Virus record (IMG/VR): IMGVR_UViG_3300029267_005572
Coordinates: 1 to 20,398 of that record
Source: a virus
Strand: one strand, 5' to 3'
Length of the DNA: 20,398 nucleotides
This document shows positions 19,266 through 20,398 of the stretch, piece by piece. Within the stretch, counting starts at the first letter, position 1. Each line of letters starts with the position of its first letter. The position numbers and the translations under genes are program-made. The notes beneath the pieces are model-generated. The model was not told the DNA's origin. It searched no databases and was given only the letters and a program-made list of their open reading frames with translations.

Positions 19266-20398
19266 TTACGCCTCGCCCTTGAACTTGACCATGCCCCGGT
19301 AGTCCTGCTCGCGGACGCCGAGGTCGAAATACACCCGGAACTTGACGCCGAGCGTGTCGAAGTCCGTCTCGCCGCGCTCCACCGTCGGCGTGCGGCGTCC
19401 CTTCAGGTAGCCGATCTCGAACGTGTCCACGATCTGCGGGTCGGCGAACAGGTACCACGCCACGCTTGACGCGCCAGAGTAGTTCGTGTTCGAGAGGTAG
19501 GGGCTGACCACCAGCGTCAGGTCCTCGTCGGCGATGGCGTTGTAGGTCGGGATGCGCTCCTTGTCGGTCGCCCCCACCGCGATGAGCAGCGTGGCGTTGA
19601 GCAGCTCCCGCGCCGTCATCTTGAGGGCCGTCGGCACCAGCAGGTACTTCGGACTGACGTTGATCGGCTGGCCGTCGGCGTCCGTCTGGTCCATGAACAT
19701 CTGGACCGCCTCGCCGAGGCTGTCGGCCGACAGCACCGTGTCCGCGCCCGCCTTATAGTTCCCGTGCCCCGTCGAGAAGAGGCTGTCGGGATTGCTAAGC
19801 AGCCGCGTGAAGAAGAGCTGATCGATCTTCCGCGCGGCCCGCGCGCCCATGCCCTCGGGGACCTTCAGGAACGCGCCGAGGTCGTCGTTGTAGATCATCT
19901 GCCTGGTGAGCGAGAAGATCTTCCCGAACGTGCCGAGCTGGTTCGTGGCCTTCTCCTCGGTCAGGCCCCCGTGCTTGATCTCACCGTCCGGCGCCACCGG
20001 TTCGAGATCGCCCACGTCGGTCAGGCGATAGCGCTCCGACTCCTTGAAGTCGTTCAGCTCGCCTTCGCTGCACAGCTTCGTGGCGACCACGGGCTGCGCC
20101 TGGAAGCTCTTGAGCAGCTTTTTGTTGGCGACGTTGTTCAGGATGCCCGGCAGCGACACCGTCGAGAACGCAGCCCGGATGGTGTCGTTGCAGAACGCGC
20201 GCGGCGTCGGCACGCCCTCCATCCTCGCGCACTCCACGAAGAGCTGCTGGATGGAGATGTCCCGGTCGTGCCAGGCGGTCTCGACCACCTGCTCCCCGTA
20301 GGCCTTCACGAGCTGCTCGTCCGGGATGCCCGCCCTGAGGCAGAGCGCCGCCTCGAGAGCCTTCGTGTCGAAGTCGCGCCCCCGGTCGTGATTGACCG
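19266..20398 (-). CDS. Phage major capsid protein (N-terminus outside window)
   Basis: Open without a stop from the window edge to TAA at 19266-19268, 376 codons visible. The start is not in view. A GTG at 20309 is unlikely to be it, because the reading frame upstream is also good protein (FDTKALEAALCLRAGIPDE). This segment, leading into LVKAYGEQVVETAWHDRDISIQQL, is familiar from capsid proteins made as a fusion with a prohead protease, in the Mu gpT-like group. The capsid part continues with TKLCSEGELNDFKESERYRL, EEKATNQLGTFGKIFSLTRQMIYNDDLGAF and ends YLKGRRTPTVERGETDFDTLGVKFRVYFDLGVREQDYRG, a typical capsid ending. If the fusion is correct, the protease domain lies to the right of position 20398. 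Confidence 0.88.
   Translation of the reverse strand, partial: VNHDRGRDFDTKALEAALCLRAGIPDEQLVKAYGEQVVETAWHDRDISIQQLFVECARMEGVPTPRAFCNDTIRAAFSTVSLPGILNNVANKKLLKSFQAQPVVATKLCSEGELNDFKESERYRLTDVGDLEPVAPDGEIKHGGLTEEKATNQLGTFGKIFSLTRQMIYNDDLGAFLKVPEGMGARAARKIDQLFFTRLLSNPDSLFSTGHGNYKAGADTVLSADSLGEAVQMFMDQTDADGQPINVSPKYLLVPTALKMTARELLNATLLIAVGATDKERIPTYNAIADEDLTLVVSPYLSNTNYSGASSVAWYLFADPQIVDTFEIGYLKGRRTPTVERGETDFDTLGVKFRVYFDLGVREQDYRGMVKFKGEA

Overview
The window is bacterial DNA of fairly high G+C, with every supported gene on the minus strand, so transcription runs from position 20398 towards position 1. It has two blocks: a siphovirus-type head and tail gene cluster (6498-20398), and a phage-defence operon (1-6312) that begins behind its own promoter just past the last tail gene. 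The host cannot be named from this sequence. The tail proteins and the fibre with repeats and fibronectin-like domains remind me of prophages in Planctomycetota and related phyla, but that is a weak inference. No tRNA, integrase, att site, transposase or CRISPR array was seen.

Phage block, in transcription order: major capsid protein (start lies outside the window), a gap of about 300 bp with hairpins and no convincing gene, a DUF2190-type decoration protein, a head-tail connector candidate, a 58-residue two-helix membrane protein, a tail-terminator-like protein, an HK97 gp10-like neck protein, the tail tube protein, a tail assembly chaperone with a -1 frame extension, a lipoprotein, a 31-residue membrane peptide, the tape measure, four proteins without clear homology in tail-tip position, a small tail-fibre-like protein, and an 891-residue fibre-like protein with nine 21-residue repeats and three fibronectin-III-like segments. 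Many genes overlap by 1-8 bp, as in one translationally coupled virion operon.

Defence block, in transcription order: a near-consensus promoter, an excisionase-type HTH protein, a C5-cytosine DNA methyltransferase, a Vsr endonuclease, an SNF2-type helicase resembling DrmD, and the first 447 residues of a large protein resembling DrmMI, the DISARM class 1 adenine methylase. Gene order matches the start of a class 1 DISARM locus, which would predict drmA, drmB and drmC to the left of position 1. The addition of a cytosine methylase plus Vsr and a small HTH protein ahead of drmD is the main systems-level point of interest.

The other strong lead is 18958-19256: a segment of about 299 bp flanked by near-perfect 9-bp direct repeats, lower in G+C than its surroundings, able to fold into at least five stems, sitting exactly between the capsid and decoration genes. 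It could be an inserted small element or a structured RNA of the virion operon.
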